Origin: Acidithiobacillus marinus
GTDB taxonomy: Bacteria; Pseudomonadota; Gammaproteobacteria; Acidithiobacillales; Acidithiobacillaceae
Length of the DNA stretch: 64,000 bases
Assembly: GCF_002847505.1 (NCBI RefSeq)
Contig: NZ_MXAV01000008.1
Location: 1-64,000, forward strand
Direction: 5' to 3'
Each line of letters opens with the position of its first letter. Position 1 is the stretch's first letter. Shown here in pieces: positions 42,974-51,632 of the stretch. Position numbers and translations under genes: made by a program. Below the pieces are notes generated by a model. It saw nothing but the letters and a program-made list of their open reading frames with translations, was not told the origin of the DNA and searched no databases.

Positions 42974-43681
42974 ATGGCGCAACATGGCGAACGAGTGGAT
43001 CATTTGCTCTCCCGACTGGGTTACTGCAGTCGTTCGGAGGTGCGTGACCTGTTGCGCGAAGGTCGGGTGTTGGCGGACGGATTACCGCTGCGCAAGGCTT
43101 CGGTCAAGGTGGACCCTGCCAGCTTGCGGGTGGATGATGAGGCCCTGGATCATCCCTATCCCCTTTATGTGCTGTATCACAAGCCGCTCGGCAAGGTCTG
43201 CGCCCATGATGATCCCCGTGCCATTTATCAGGATTTCCCGCCGCGCTGGCGGTATCGTCGCCCCAGCTTCAGCAGTGTCGGACGTCTGGATCGCGAAACC
43301 AGCGGAGTGCTGCTGCTGACCGACGATGGCGACTGGCTGCATCGCTGGACCAGTCCCCGTTATGCCATCCCGCGCCGCTATCGGGTGTTGTTGCAAAATC
43401 CCCTGCGTGGCGATGAAGTGGCTATCCTCGCTTCGGGGTCTTTGCTGCTGGAGGGAGAAAACAGCCCCTGCAAGGCCGCCGAGATGACCCCGCTCAGTCC
43501 GGTGGAGCTGCAATTGACTCTCTATGAAGGCCGCTATCATGAGGTGCGGCGCATGTTTGCGGCGCTGGATAACCTGGTATTGAGTTTGCATCGCGAGGCT
43601 TTTGGACCCTTCACTCTGGGCGATCTGGCTCCCGGACAGTGGCGGGAACTGACGGAAATTGAATGGCGAGGGGAGGGTTGA
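42974..43681 (+). CDS. rsuA: RsuA-type rRNA pseudouridine synthase
   Basis: 235 aa. An N-terminal S4 RNA-binding domain (ERVDHLLSRLGYCSRSEVRDLL) is followed by the RluB/E/F/RsuA-type catalytic domain. The active-site aspartate is in SVGRLDRETSGVLLLTDDG, and YEGRYHEVRRMFAAL is the C-terminal signature. By family it modifies 16S rRNA at the position equivalent to U516, though 23S targets of close paralogues cannot be excluded. Two bases separate its stop from the nudJ ATG. Confidence 0.88.
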   Translation: MAQHGERVDHLLSRLGYCSRSEVRDLLREGRVLADGLPLRKASVKVDPASLRVDDEALDHPYPLYVLYHKPLGKVCAHDDPRAIYQDFPPRWRYRRPSFSSVGRLDRETSGVLLLTDDGDWLHRWTSPRYAIPRRYRVLLQNPLRGDEVAILASGSLLLEGENSPCKAAEMTPLSPVELQLTLYEGRYHEVRRMFAALDNLVLSLHREAFGPFTLGDLAPGQWRELTEIEWRGEG

Positions 43682-43683
43682 AC

Positions 43684-44133
43684 ATGGTCTGGAAACCCCA
43701 TGTGACGGTGGCGGCTGTGGTCGAAGAAGCGGGGCGGTTTTTGCTGGTGGAAGAAATGGTAGAAGGTCGGCGCTGCTTCAATCAGCCCGCCGGTCATTGG
43801 GATCCGGGTGAAAGTCTGCTGGATGCCGTCATCCGGGAAACCCTGGAAGAAACCGCTTATGCCTTTGAGCCTGAATATCTCACGGGGATTTATCACTGGG
43901 AGCACCCCGGCAAGGACCTGACCTATTTGCGTTTTGCTTTTGGCGGAAAGCTGGGCCCTCAGCGCCAGGACTATGCACTGGACACGGGCATTATCGGCCC
44001 GGTGTGGATGCTTCCTGCGGAAGTGGACGCAGCGCACGAACATCTGCGGAATGTCATGGTCCAGCGTTGTATTGGCGATTATCTGGCCGGCAAGCGCTAT
44101 CCCCTGGAAATTTTACACAGTCTGACAGACTGA
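43684..44133 (+). CDS. nudJ: Nudix hydrolase NudJ
   Basis: 149 aa, matching E. coli NudJ (153 aa) from the start (MVWKPHVTVAAVVEEAGRFLLVEE) to the end (GKRYPLEI). NudJ dephosphorylates hydroxymethylpyrimidine and other pyrophosphates in thiamine metabolism. The Nudix box reads GHWDPGESLLDAVIRETLEE followed by TAY, so the usual last Gly is Ala. The ATG at 43684 has GGGAGGG upstream; an in-frame ATG at 43663 lies inside rsuA. Confidence 0.88.
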   Translation: MVWKPHVTVAAVVEEAGRFLLVEEMVEGRRCFNQPAGHWDPGESLLDAVIRETLEETAYAFEPEYLTGIYHWEHPGKDLTYLRFAFGGKLGPQRQDYALDTGIIGPVWMLPAEVDAAHEHLRNVMVQRCIGDYLAGKRYPLEILHSLTD

Positions 44134-44182
44134 CGTCCGCTCTGCCGCGTGCTATATTGGGCAAAAGGCATCGGTAGAGACG

Positions 44183-44695
44183 ATGAATATGATAGACGCA
44201 GACGGCTATCGCCCTAATGTGGGCATGATTATTTGTAACGAGTACAATCAGGTGTTGTGGGCCAAACGCCGGGGGGAGAACGCCTGGCAGTTTCCCCAGG
44301 GTGGCATCGATCGTGCCGAAACGCCGGAACAGGCCATGTTTCGCGAGCTGGAAGAAGAAGTGGGTACGGCCAATGTGTGTATCATCGGTCGCACCCAGGG
44401 ATGGTTACGCTATGAAGTCCCCTGTTCCCGGCATCGGGCGCAGCGGCGCCGCTATCGCGGTCAGAAACAGATATGGTTTCTGCTGCGCTTTGAAGGAGAT
44501 GAGGCCGAGATCAACACCTTGACCACCCAGCATCCGGAATTTGAAACCTGGCGCTGGGTGGATTACTGGATGCCGGCCCGGGAAATCATCGCTTTCAAAC
44601 GCCGGGTTTACTGGCAGGCGCTGCAGGAACTAGCGCCCCTGATCAATGTTGGACCGCCTCCAGCAGATGCTGCGGAGGCGAGGCAAAACGTTTAG
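44183..44695 (+). CDS. rppH: RNA pyrophosphohydrolase RppH
   Basis: 170 aa Nudix enzyme removing pyrophosphate from 5'-triphosphorylated mRNA to start decay. It begins MIDADGYRPNVGMIICNEYN. The Nudix box is GGIDRAETPEQAMFRELEEE, and RYRGQKQIWFLLRFEGDE matches RppH. The start may be Met1 or Met3 (44189). Its 3' end carries GCCTCC...GGAGGC and, overlapping the convergent yidB stop, AGGAAAA-CAG-TTTTCCT at 44694-44710, which can serve both directions as a weak terminator. Confidence 0.93.
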   Translation: MNMIDADGYRPNVGMIICNEYNQVLWAKRRGENAWQFPQGGIDRAETPEQAMFRELEEEVGTANVCIIGRTQGWLRYEVPCSRHRAQRRRYRGQKQIWFLLRFEGDEAEINTLTTQHPEFETWRWVDYWMPAREIIAFKRRVYWQALQELAPLINVGPPPADAAEARQNV

Positions 44696-45096
44696 GAAAA
44701 CAGTTTTCCTTTCAGCATGTTAAGACCATCACTCAGCAGATTGCTATCGGCGGGTACTTCGCCGTTGGGCGTCAGCTGATTCACTAGTTCGGGTAAGACC
44801 TGGGACAAACCGCTCGCTACCGTATTGGGGTCAATGCCTATTTTACCGGCGATTTGTTGCACGGTATCACTGCCCAGTACCTGCTGGATCTGATCGGCGG
44901 TAATGGGTTGATTGGCGCCGTTACTAATCCAGGATTGCACTACATCGCCTAGCCCCTGGCTCTGCAGTTGCTGTACCAGGCCGGACAGGCCGCCCGGCTG
45001 ATTTTGTACAAAGTGGATGGCTTCGCCCAGCAGGGAACTCTGGGTACTGTCAGATCCACCGCCGAGTGCGGACATGGCTGAATCAAGCAAACTCAT
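44692..45096 (-). CDS. YidB-like (DUF937) protein
   Basis: 134 aa, soluble, Gly/Gln/Leu-rich. Blocks MSLLDSAMSALGGG, QNQPGGLSGLVQQLQSQGLGDVV, SWISNGANQPITADQIQQVLG and KIGIDPNTVASGLSQVLPELV follow the YidB family, whose function is unknown. ATG 45096 was chosen because AAGGAGA lies eight bases away; the ATG six bases upstream sits too close to it. The stop region overlaps rppH by four bases. Confidence 0.85.
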   Translation of the reverse strand: MSLLDSAMSALGGGSDSTQSSLLGEAIHFVQNQPGGLSGLVQQLQSQGLGDVVQSWISNGANQPITADQIQQVLGSDTVQQIAGKIGIDPNTVASGLSQVLPELVNQLTPNGEVPADSNLLSDGLNMLKGKLFS

Positions 45097-45232
45097 GATC
45101 ATTCTCCTTGAACGTGGTTATAAAACGGGAATTATCCCACTTGATTATTGCCAGTTCAGAGAGAGCTTTTCAAGGAAAATCATCTATTATTTCATGTTGT
45201 TGTATTGTTTGTTGTAGGGTGTATGGCTTTCG

Positions 45233-46324
45233 TCAAACATTAAACAGAAAATTCAGCACGTCCCCGTCATGCACCACATATTCCTTGCCTTCGGCACGCA
45301 TTTTGCCGGCTTCCTTGGCTCCCTGCTCCCCCCGGTACTGGATGAAGTCGGCATAGGCGATGGTTTGGGCGCGGATAAAACCCCTTTCGAAATCGCTGTG
45401 AATCACGCCAGCTGCCTGGGGGGCTGTGGCGCCCACCGGAATGGTCCAGGCTCGTACTTCCTTGACACCGGCCGTAAAATAGGTCTGCAGGCCGAGCAGG
45501 CCATAGGCGGCGCGGATGATGCGATTGAGCCCCGGTTCTTCCAGGCCCAGATCCTGCAGAAACGCATTTTGCTCGTCGGGTTCCAGTTCTGCGAGTTCAG
45601 ATTCAATGGCCGCACAGACCGGGACCACGCTGGCATGGCGTTCAGCCGCCCAGGCTTCCAGAAGAGGACGCCAGGGGCCATCCTGAATTTCGTCTTCCGC
45701 CACATTGGCAATGACCATCATGGGTTTCATGGTGAGCAGAAATAATCCGCGTAAGTGGACTTTTTCTTCGGCGCTCAGGTCGAGGCTTGCTGCTGGCTTG
45801 CCGCTGTTGAGATGAGGCAGCAGACGGGCCATGGCGGCAGCTTCGGCCACCGCCTCCTTATTCCCACCCTTGGCCTGACGGGCCACCCGCGCCTGACCTT
45901 TTTCGACCGTGCTGATGTCGGCTAGAATCAGTTCGGTCAGCACCGTATCGAGATCGGCCACAGGATCTACCTGACCACTGACATGGACTACATTAGGGTC
46001 GTCAAAACAGCGAGTGACCAGAGCAATGGCATCAGTTTCACGAATGTGGGCGAGAAACTGGTTGCCCAGCCCTTCACCCTGGGCAGCGCCAGCCACCAGT
46101 CCGGCAATGTCCACAAATTCCATGGTGGCCGGCACCACATTCTGGGGTTTGACGATTGCTGTCAGGGCCTGCAGGCGAGGATCCGGTACGGATACCAGGC
46201 CGACATTGGGCTCGATGGTACAAAAAGGATAATTTTCCGCCGCGATACCGGCTTTGGTGATCGCATTGAAGAGGGTGGATTTACCCACGTTGGGAAGACC
46301 GACGATGCCACAGGCCAAAGCCAT
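45233..46324 (-). CDS. ychF: Ribosome-associated ATPase/GTPase YchF
   Basis: 363 aa, the usual length. An Obg-superfamily P-loop protein that prefers ATP and acts in translation and oxidative stress. [15 protein letters not shown] is the Walker [22 protein letters not shown] is switch II. A TGS domain forms the C-terminus ([21 protein letters not shown] to [15 protein letters not shown]). It is preceded by pth with a nine-base gap and by rplY. The order rplY-pth-ychF is widely conserved in proteobacteria. Confidence 0.96.
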   Translation of the reverse strand: MALACGIVGLPNVGKSTLFNAITKAGIAAENYPFCTIEPNVGLVSVPDPRLQALTAIVKPQNVVPATMEFVDIAGLVAGAAQGEGLGNQFLAHIRETDAIALVTRCFDDPNVVHVSGQVDPVADLDTVLTELILADISTVEKGQARVARQAKGGNKEAVAEAAAMARLLPHLNSGKPAASLDLSAEEKVHLRGLFLLTMKPMMVIANVAEDEIQDGPWRPLLEAWAAERHASVVPVCAAIESELAELEPDEQNAFLQDLGLEEPGLNRIIRAAYGLLGLQTYFTAGVKEVRAWTIPVGATAPQAAGVIHSDFERGFIRAQTIAYADFIQYRGEQGAKEAGKMRAEGKEYVVHDGDVLNFLFNV

Positions 46325-46333
46325 ATCACACTC

Positions 46334-46903
46334 CTAATCGCTATGCAGGGTTTTTTGCGCCGCATCGCTGCGCCCCTGGAGAAAGTCCGGGAGAACGGCG
46401 AGGCTGCGGTCAATGGCGGCATCTATCGCCTCTTGATCCGCTGCCTGCGGGGCGCCAAGGACATAATGGATGACCGCGTCCTTGTGCCCGGGATGGCCGA
46501 TACCGATGCGCAGACGCCAGTACTCCCGGGTTCCTAGAGCCCGGTTGAGATCGCGCAAGCCATTATGACCACCATGTCCGCCCGCCCATTTCAGCCGGGC
46601 AGTACCCGGGGGGAGATCAAGCTCGTCATGAATGACCAGAATGCGCGCCGCAGGAACCTTGTAAAAAGCCGCCATGGCCTGCACCGGACCCCCGCTGCGG
46701 TTCATGAAATCCTGGGGCATGCACATGCCCAGTTGCTGCCCTGAATCCTGTACCACAGCAGCCAGACAATGCCAGCGCGACTCCATACGCAAAGACGCTC
46801 CAGTCTTTTCTGCAAAAGTCTGGAGCGCCCAGAAACCAGCATTGTGGCGGGTGCGGGCGTATTCCGCTCCGGGATTTCCCAGCCCCGCCAGCAGCCAGTC
46901 CAT
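46334..46903 (-). CDS. pth: Peptidyl-tRNA hydrolase
   Basis: 189 aa, frees tRNA from stalled peptidyl-tRNA. Active-site residues are visible: Asn in AGLGNPGAEYA, the catalytic His in RTRHNAGFWAL, Asn in FMNRSG and Asp in VIHDELDLPPG. GHGGHNGLRD is also typical. Located six bases after rplY and before ychF, in one operon with them. Confidence 0.96.
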   Translation of the reverse strand: MDWLLAGLGNPGAEYARTRHNAGFWALQTFAEKTGASLRMESRWHCLAAVVQDSGQQLGMCMPQDFMNRSGGPVQAMAAFYKVPAARILVIHDELDLPPGTARLKWAGGHGGHNGLRDLNRALGTREYWRLRIGIGHPGHKDAVIHYVLGAPQAADQEAIDAAIDRSLAVLPDFLQGRSDAAQKTLHSD

Positions 46904-46909
46904 GTTATC

Positions 46910-47518
46910 TCACTCGGCAGCTTCGGGCGTTTCTTCCGCTTCAGCGCCGGTACGGGGATTGTGGATGGAGACGACTTCCTTGTCGTCCTCATGCTGCAAC
47001 GGAATCAGGGTAACGCCAGCCGGTACCTTGATCTGGGACAAATGCAAGCTCTCGCCCTTTTCCAACTGGGCAATATCCACCTCAATGGCTTCGGGCAGAC
47101 GGTCCACAGGGGCTTCCACTTCGACGTCATTCAGGGCCCGATGTAATACACCACCGGCCTTGAGGCCGACACAAGTATTTTCGTGGAGGAAGTGAATGGG
47201 CACATGCAGTCGTACGGTTTCACCCGCATGCACGCGCATGAAATCCATATGCAGGACTTCTTCCTTGTAGGGATGCATCTGGATGTCGCGAATCAGGGCC
47301 GTTTCCTTGCCCTTGGGGAATTCGAGGGTGATGACATGGGTATAGGCGCGTTCGTCTGCCAGGAGCTTGCGCAGCAGGCGGGCTTCGATGCTGAGGCCGG
47401 TTGCCGGTTTGTTGTCTCCATAGAGTACGGCCGGAACCATGCCTGTACGGCGCAAACGGCGGCTGGGACGACGCCCGTTTTCTTCACGCGGCATGGCCGC
47501 AATCGCAAAATCTGTCAT
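46910..47518 (-). CDS. rplY: Ribosomal protein bL25 (CTC form)
   Basis: 202 aa, the long CTC-type bL25 with the C-terminal TL5-like domain, unlike the 94-residue E. coli protein. The N-terminal 5S-rRNA binding domain contains ENGRRPSRRLRRTGMVPAVLYG. The C-terminal domain has DVEVEAPVDRLPEAIEVD. A Glu/Ala-rich tail ends the protein. Begins 12 bases after the mrdA stop and is followed by pth. Often prs and ispE lie upstream; here mrdA does instead. Confidence 0.93.
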   Translation of the reverse strand: MTDFAIAAMPREENGRRPSRRLRRTGMVPAVLYGDNKPATGLSIEARLLRKLLADERAYTHVITLEFPKGKETALIRDIQMHPYKEEVLHMDFMRVHAGETVRLHVPIHFLHENTCVGLKAGGVLHRALNDVEVEAPVDRLPEAIEVDIAQLEKGESLHLSQIKVPAGVTLIPLQHEDDKEVVSIHNPRTGAEAEETPEAAE

Positions 47519-47530
47519 TTTCAGGACTCC

Positions 47531-49501
47531 TTATTGTATCGTGGATTGAGCGGGGCGAGGGTTGACAGAACCTTTCTCCCCAAGACTGAGGGGCGCATCA
47601 TAATGCGCACTTGCGTTTTGAGCAAGCTTTGCCGGTGTTTTTGCCGGTCTTGGAGCTGCTGTTGCCGCAGCTGCGTTTTGCGACGTTGCGGGGGAGGGGT
47701 TTTGATCGGGTTGCAAGTAGGCCTTGATGACCGCCCGTGCCACCGGCAGGGCCTGCCAGGCGTTGTAACCGCCATTTTCCACTACCACGGCCACGGCAAT
47801 TTTAGGGTGATCCAGAGGAGCCCAGCCGATAAACAGAGAATCATTGTTGTAAATGGTGCGACCATTTTTGTAACCCATGGGCACCTGTGCCGTCCCGGTC
47901 TTGCCGGCAATGCTGATGCCGGGAATGCTGACCGTGTGGCAGGTGCCGGTATTGACACAGGCTTCCATGCCTAGATGTACCGCATGCATGGCCTCGGCGG
48001 AAATATGCAGATTTACCGGCGCGGCATTGGGAATGGGGATGGTCTTGCCGGTTTGCGGATCAATGAAAGCCTTGGCAACCTGGGGCTGAACCAGGTATCC
48101 GCCATTGGCCAGTGCCGCTACGGCGCGTACCAGTTGCAAGGGTGTTTCCAGCAAATAGCCCTGACCGATTCCCAGAATCACCGAATCTCCGGTATACCAG
48201 GGGGCATGGAGATGGGCCCGTTTCCAGGCCGGAGTGGGTACCAGACCGCTGGCCCCACCGGGCAGGTCGATGGGGGTTCTTCGGCCGAAACCGAAGCGCC
48301 ACAGGGTTTGGTCCTGCATGGTTATGCCCATTTTGACGGCCAGCTTGTAGTAGAAAACGTCCACGGACCAGGCCAGCGCCTTGGTGATGCCGGTGTCGCC
48401 GAACCCACCCCGGTTCCAGTCCCAGTAAGTGTGTCCACCCAGCTGGTAATTGCCGGGACAATAGGTGTGAAAGTCAGGACTGATCACCCCCTCCTGGATG
48501 GCCTGGATGGTATAAAAAGGCTTCGCGCAGGAACCCGGCGGATACAAGCCATTGTCGGCGCGGTTCATCAGCGGGCGCCCTGGATTATGGAGCAGGGATT
48601 GCCAGTGCGCGTTGCTGATGCCATCCACAAACCAGTTGGCATTGAAGCTGGGACTGGTCACCATGGCGAGAATGCTGCCATTTTGGGGATTCATGGCGAT
48701 GACCGCACCGCGATAGTCTTTAGCATGCAGGGCCTTGGCTCCCGCTTCCTGCACCCGCAGGCGCAGATGGGTGATCAGGTTGCTGCCGGGATGGGCAGCA
48801 ATCTGGCGAAGGGTGCCGACCGGCAGGCCACGGGCGTTGATGTCCTTGATTTCATAACCCATGCTTCCACGCAGCTGACGCTCGTAGTAGCGTTCCAGGC
48901 CGTTTTTGCCAATATAATTGCGGCCTACATATTGGCTGGCATGAAAATGCTTGAAATCGGTTGCGGTGAGCGGCCCCACATAGCCCACCACATGGGAAAA
49001 CAAGGCATCGTAAGGATAATGGCGATGCAACATGGCAACAATGCGAACCCCCGGTAACTCCAAGGCACGGACAGACACCGCAGCAATTTGCGTCGGATTA
49101 AGGTCTGCCTTGAGAACGATGGGATCAAAGCTCGGTTTTCCAGCGCGACGTGCCGCAAATTGCTGGAGATCCTCCGGGCTCAAATCCAGTAGTTCCTGTA
49201 AATATTCGAGGCACTGCTGCAGATGCGGCACCTGATCGGGAGTGATTTCCAAGGCGTAGGTGGGGAGATTTTCGGCCAAGACCTCACCATGATCGGCGAG
49301 AATCAAACCGCGTGGCGGTGACAACGGAACCAGTGCCACATGATTGTCGTAGGCCAGTTCGCGAAAGCGGGAATAGTGCAGCACCTGCAGATCCACAATC
49401 CGCAAGACCAGGGCCAGTATGGCCAGAAGCATGAGAATAGCGGCCACGCCCAGGCGAAAGCGAAAACTGCGGGTACGTTTTGAAGATTCAGATAAGGGCA
49501 T
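47531..49501 (-). CDS. mrdA: Penicillin-binding protein 2 (elongasome transpeptidase)
   Basis: 656 aa. One membrane helix near the N-terminus (AAILMLLAILALVLRIVDL) is followed by the PBP dimerisation domain (residues 60-230) and the transpeptidase domain. The active-site motifs are SxxK in YPPGSCAKPFY, SxN-like in AWSVDVFYYKLA and KTG in AGKTGTAQVP. The C-terminal tail (after about 600) is Ala/Pro-rich. It crosslinks peptidoglycan during lateral growth. The usual partners mreBCD and rodA are not adjacent. Divergent from the ZapB-like gene. Confidence 0.93.
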   Translation of the reverse strand: MPLSESSKRTRSFRFRLGVAAILMLLAILALVLRIVDLQVLHYSRFRELAYDNHVALVPLSPPRGLILADHGEVLAENLPTYALEITPDQVPHLQQCLEYLQELLDLSPEDLQQFAARRAGKPSFDPIVLKADLNPTQIAAVSVRALELPGVRIVAMLHRHYPYDALFSHVVGYVGPLTATDFKHFHASQYVGRNYIGKNGLERYYERQLRGSMGYEIKDINARGLPVGTLRQIAAHPGSNLITHLRLRVQEAGAKALHAKDYRGAVIAMNPQNGSILAMVTSPSFNANWFVDGISNAHWQSLLHNPGRPLMNRADNGLYPPGSCAKPFYTIQAIQEGVISPDFHTYCPGNYQLGGHTYWDWNRGGFGDTGITKALAWSVDVFYYKLAVKMGITMQDQTLWRFGFGRRTPIDLPGGASGLVPTPAWKRAHLHAPWYTGDSVILGIGQGYLLETPLQLVRAVAALANGGYLVQPQVAKAFIDPQTGKTIPIPNAAPVNLHISAEAMHAVHLGMEACVNTGTCHTVSIPGISIAGKTGTAQVPMGYKNGRTIYNNDSLFIGWAPLDHPKIAVAVVVENGGYNAWQALPVARAVIKAYLQPDQNPSPATSQNAAAATAAPRPAKTPAKLAQNASAHYDAPLSLGEKGSVNPRPAQSTIQ

Positions 49502-49590
49502 GGGCGCAAGAAACCTGCTTCAATTTGCAAATGACAGAGGCGCTTCGTACACTCGGTATTGGAATGTCCAGCTAAAAAGTGGGTGGCGCA

Positions 49591-49830
49591 GTGTTAGAAT
49601 CCCGATTCGAGTCCCTGTTTGCAGAGTTGGAGAATGCTATCACGGATTATCGCGGATTGCGTCGTCAACGGGAAGGTGATGGCCGCAATCCCCATTCTGT
49701 GCAAACTTTGCAGTCCCAGATTCAAAAGCTGAAGGCGGAAAATCGCAGGCTCCAGGAGCGTCAGGAAGAAATTTGTGTGCGCCTGAATGCGTTGCTGGCA
49801 CAGGTCAACTGCTGGGAAAACGACCTATAA
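49591..49830 (+). CDS. ZapB-like coiled-coil protein (TIGR02449 type)
   Basis: 79 aa, almost entirely coiled coil (RFESLFAELENAITDYRGLR, then LQSQIQKLKAENRRLQERQ). Small proteins of this type are encoded immediately upstream of zapA in many gammaproteobacteria and resemble ZapB, which bundles the division ring. The start is GTG at 49591, giving (V)LESRFESL; GTG at 49579 is possible. Twenty bases separate it from zapA. Confidence 0.75.
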   Translation: MLESRFESLFAELENAITDYRGLRRQREGDGRNPHSVQTLQSQIQKLKAENRRLQERQEEICVRLNALLAQVNCWENDL

Positions 49831-49849
49831 AATCATCAGGGAGAAGACG

Positions 49850-50164
49850 GTGTCTGAAGCAAAATCCTCAAATTCCATCAGGCAGATTACGGTCACCCTG
49901 TTTGATCAGCATTATCAGGTGCCCTGTGCGGAAGAAGAACAGGATCTTTTGCTGGAGGCGGTGGGGCTGCTCAATCAACAGCTGGAAGTAACCCGCAGCC
50001 GTGGCAAGTTGCTGAATCGGGAAAGAGCCGCCTTGATGGTGGCCGTGAACCTGGCGGCGGACTTGCAGCGGGCCCGGCAAGCCTTGGAAGAAAGAGAGCA
50101 AGAGCTGCGGCTGGTGGAGCAACGCCTGCAGCAACTGGTTGACAGAACCAGAGGGGCAGAGTAG
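49850..50164 (+). CDS. zapA: Cell division protein ZapA
   Basis: 104 aa. It promotes FtsZ filament bundling at mid-cell. The N-terminal domain (IRQITVTLFDQHYQVPCAEEEQDLLLEAV) and the C-terminal coiled coil (LADLQRARQALEEREQELRL) are as in the family. GTG at 49850 has AGGGAGAAG just upstream and gives the expected N-terminus; the longer frame from 49787 lies inside the preceding gene. It is followed by 6S RNA and fau, the conserved zapA-ssrS-fau order. Confidence 0.92.
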   Translation: MSEAKSSNSIRQITVTLFDQHYQVPCAEEEQDLLLEAVGLLNQQLEVTRSRGKLLNRERAALMVAVNLAADLQRARQALEEREQELRLVEQRLQQLVDRTRGAE

Positions 50165-50174
50165 CTTGAACTTG

Positions 50175-50350
50175 CCTCCTGCGAGGCACGAGTGGCCGAG
50201 ACGATTCCTGAACCAATACTGTCTATCCAGGGAGTCCCCAGTCATCATCGTGGTGTGCAGTGCCCTTGCGGCGTAGCCTAAAGCGATGTGTGGATTCCCA
50301 CCTGTTCATCAGGTTCTGGGGGTAGCGGGCCGCACGACCATCGCGGGAGG
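50175..50350 (+). ncRNA. ssrS: 6S RNA
   Basis: Located between zapA and fau as in other gammaproteobacteria. CCTCCTGCGA (50175-50184) pairs with TCGCGGGAGG (50341-50350) to close the rod. The 5' strand contains the conserved CCTGAACC-like and GGGAGTCCCC segments and the 3' strand GCGGCGTAGCCTAAAGCGA, comparable to E. coli 6S RNA around GCCTTAAAACTGCGACGACA. The central bulge that mimics an open promoter falls near 50215-50300. It binds the sigma70 holoenzyme. Exact processed ends are uncertain by several bases. Confidence 0.8.
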
Positions 50351-50355
50351 TTTTT

Positions 50356-50958
50356 TTGTTTTCAGACGTGACCAAAAACGCGTTACGAAAAGAAATGCGG
50401 CAGCAGCGCCGTTCCCTTTCTCCGCAGGCATTGCAGCAGGCTTCCCTGAGTCTTTGCCGGCAAATTCTCCAGCTTCGGCACTACCAGAAAGCTCGGCATA
50501 TTGCCCTATACTGGCCCATGCAGGGTGAAATCAATCCGCTGCCACTGCTGTATCATCGGCGCAGCAGGCACAAACATTTTTACTTGCCCGTACTCTCCGG
50601 TAGCTTCGCCCAAAAACTGCGCTTTGCGCCTTTCCACGCCAACAGTCGGATGCGCCTGAATGCTTTTCGGATTCCCGAACCCCAGGTGGCCGCAGTAACA
50701 TTGCTCGTACCGCAGGATCTGGACCTGCTGATCTTGCCGCTGGTGGCTTTTGATGCGGAAGGTTACCGTCTGGGCATGGGCGGAGGATTTTATGACCGCA
50801 GTCTTGCCAGCTTGTCCCATCGGCAACATTGGCAACATCCCCGTCTGTTGGGTGTGGGTCACGCCTTTCAGCAGGTGGCGCATATTCCCCGCGAGCCTTG
50901 GGACGTCCCCCTCGGCATGGTGTGTACCGACCAGGCCTGTTACCGGATACCGCTCTGA
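50356..50958 (+). CDS. fau: 5-formyltetrahydrofolate cyclo-ligase
   Basis: 200 aa, ATP-dependent enzyme returning 5-formyl-THF to the active folate pool. Signature blocks are LRKEMRQQRRSLSP (substrate/ATP end), IALYWPMQGEINPLPLL and PLVAFDAEGYRLGMGGGFYDRSLA. The start is probably TTG at 50356, six bases after GGGAGG, which is also the 3' edge of 6S RNA; GTG at 50368 is the alternative. Co-transcription with ssrS is usual in this gene order. Confidence 0.9.
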   Translation: MFSDVTKNALRKEMRQQRRSLSPQALQQASLSLCRQILQLRHYQKARHIALYWPMQGEINPLPLLYHRRSRHKHFYLPVLSGSFAQKLRFAPFHANSRMRLNAFRIPEPQVAAVTLLVPQDLDLLILPLVAFDAEGYRLGMGGGFYDRSLASLSHRQHWQHPRLLGVGHAFQQVAHIPREPWDVPLGMVCTDQACYRIPL

Positions 50959-50984
50959 ACGGAAAGGTTTTCTGGATGAATCGC

Positions 50985-51632
50985 CTAGTTCTCGTTCAGG
51001 GTTGCCATTACAAAAAGAGTGATACCCAGGGTCATGAAAATACTCCCCGTAGCGCGTTGCAAAATCTGGTTTGCGCGAGGAGTACGTAACAGGCCACTGA
51101 TTTTTGTTCCCAGTTGTGCATAAACCATATACCAGCTCATTTCGATGAGCCAGAAGGTAAAAATCAACTCCGCAAATTGTACCCACGGGTTTGCATGTGG
51201 GCGCATAAACTGAGGAAGAAGGGCTACGGTAAAGAGAATGGCTTTAGGGTTGGTGATGGTCACCAGCATCCCGGTGCGATACAAGGTCGCGGGACTTTGT
51301 GCTTTTAATTGCGCAGTAGCCAGACCGGAAAGCGTTTCCGGGCCATGGCCGGCGGCTTTCCAGGCTCGTATCCCCAGATAAATCAGGTAAGCAGCCCCAA
51401 TCAGGCGCACCAGATCAAAAATACGGGGCCAGGTTTGAAAAAAAAGTCCCAGGCCGCCTGCTGACAGGGTGATCATCAGCAACAGGGCGCTCATGCACCC
51501 TGCCATAGTGGCCATGGAGCGCTTCCAGCCATACAGGGCACCATGGCTCATCACCAGCATCATGTTGGGGCCTGGAATGGCGGAAATTACCATGACGGTG
51601 AGAGCATAAAATATCCAGACATGCAGGCTCAT
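50985..51632 (-). CDS. LysE/RhtB-family amino-acid exporter
   Basis: 215 aa with about six membrane helices. The family start IPGPNMMLVMSHGALYGWKRS is clear, with LIYLGIRAWKAAG near residue 75 and ITNPKAILFTVALLPQF near 130. Substrates in this family are amino acids or small toxic analogues; the specific one cannot be told. Its ATG overlaps the stop of the M61 peptidase gene by four bases, so the two are co-translated; exporter and peptidase may together handle peptide-derived amino acids. Confidence 0.88.
   Translation of the reverse strand: MSLHVWIFYALTVMVISAIPGPNMMLVMSHGALYGWKRSMATMAGCMSALLLMITLSAGGLGLFFQTWPRIFDLVRLIGAAYLIYLGIRAWKAAGHGPETLSGLATAQLKAQSPATLYRTGMLVTITNPKAILFTVALLPQFMRPHANPWVQFAELIFTFWLIEMSWYMVYAQLGTKISGLLRTPRANQILQRATGSIFMTLGITLFVMATLNEN

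Noticed and set aside
44655-44679. GCCTCC...GGAGGC hairpin at the rppH 3' end as a terminator
   Set aside because: It lies within the coding end of rppH and has no T-tract.
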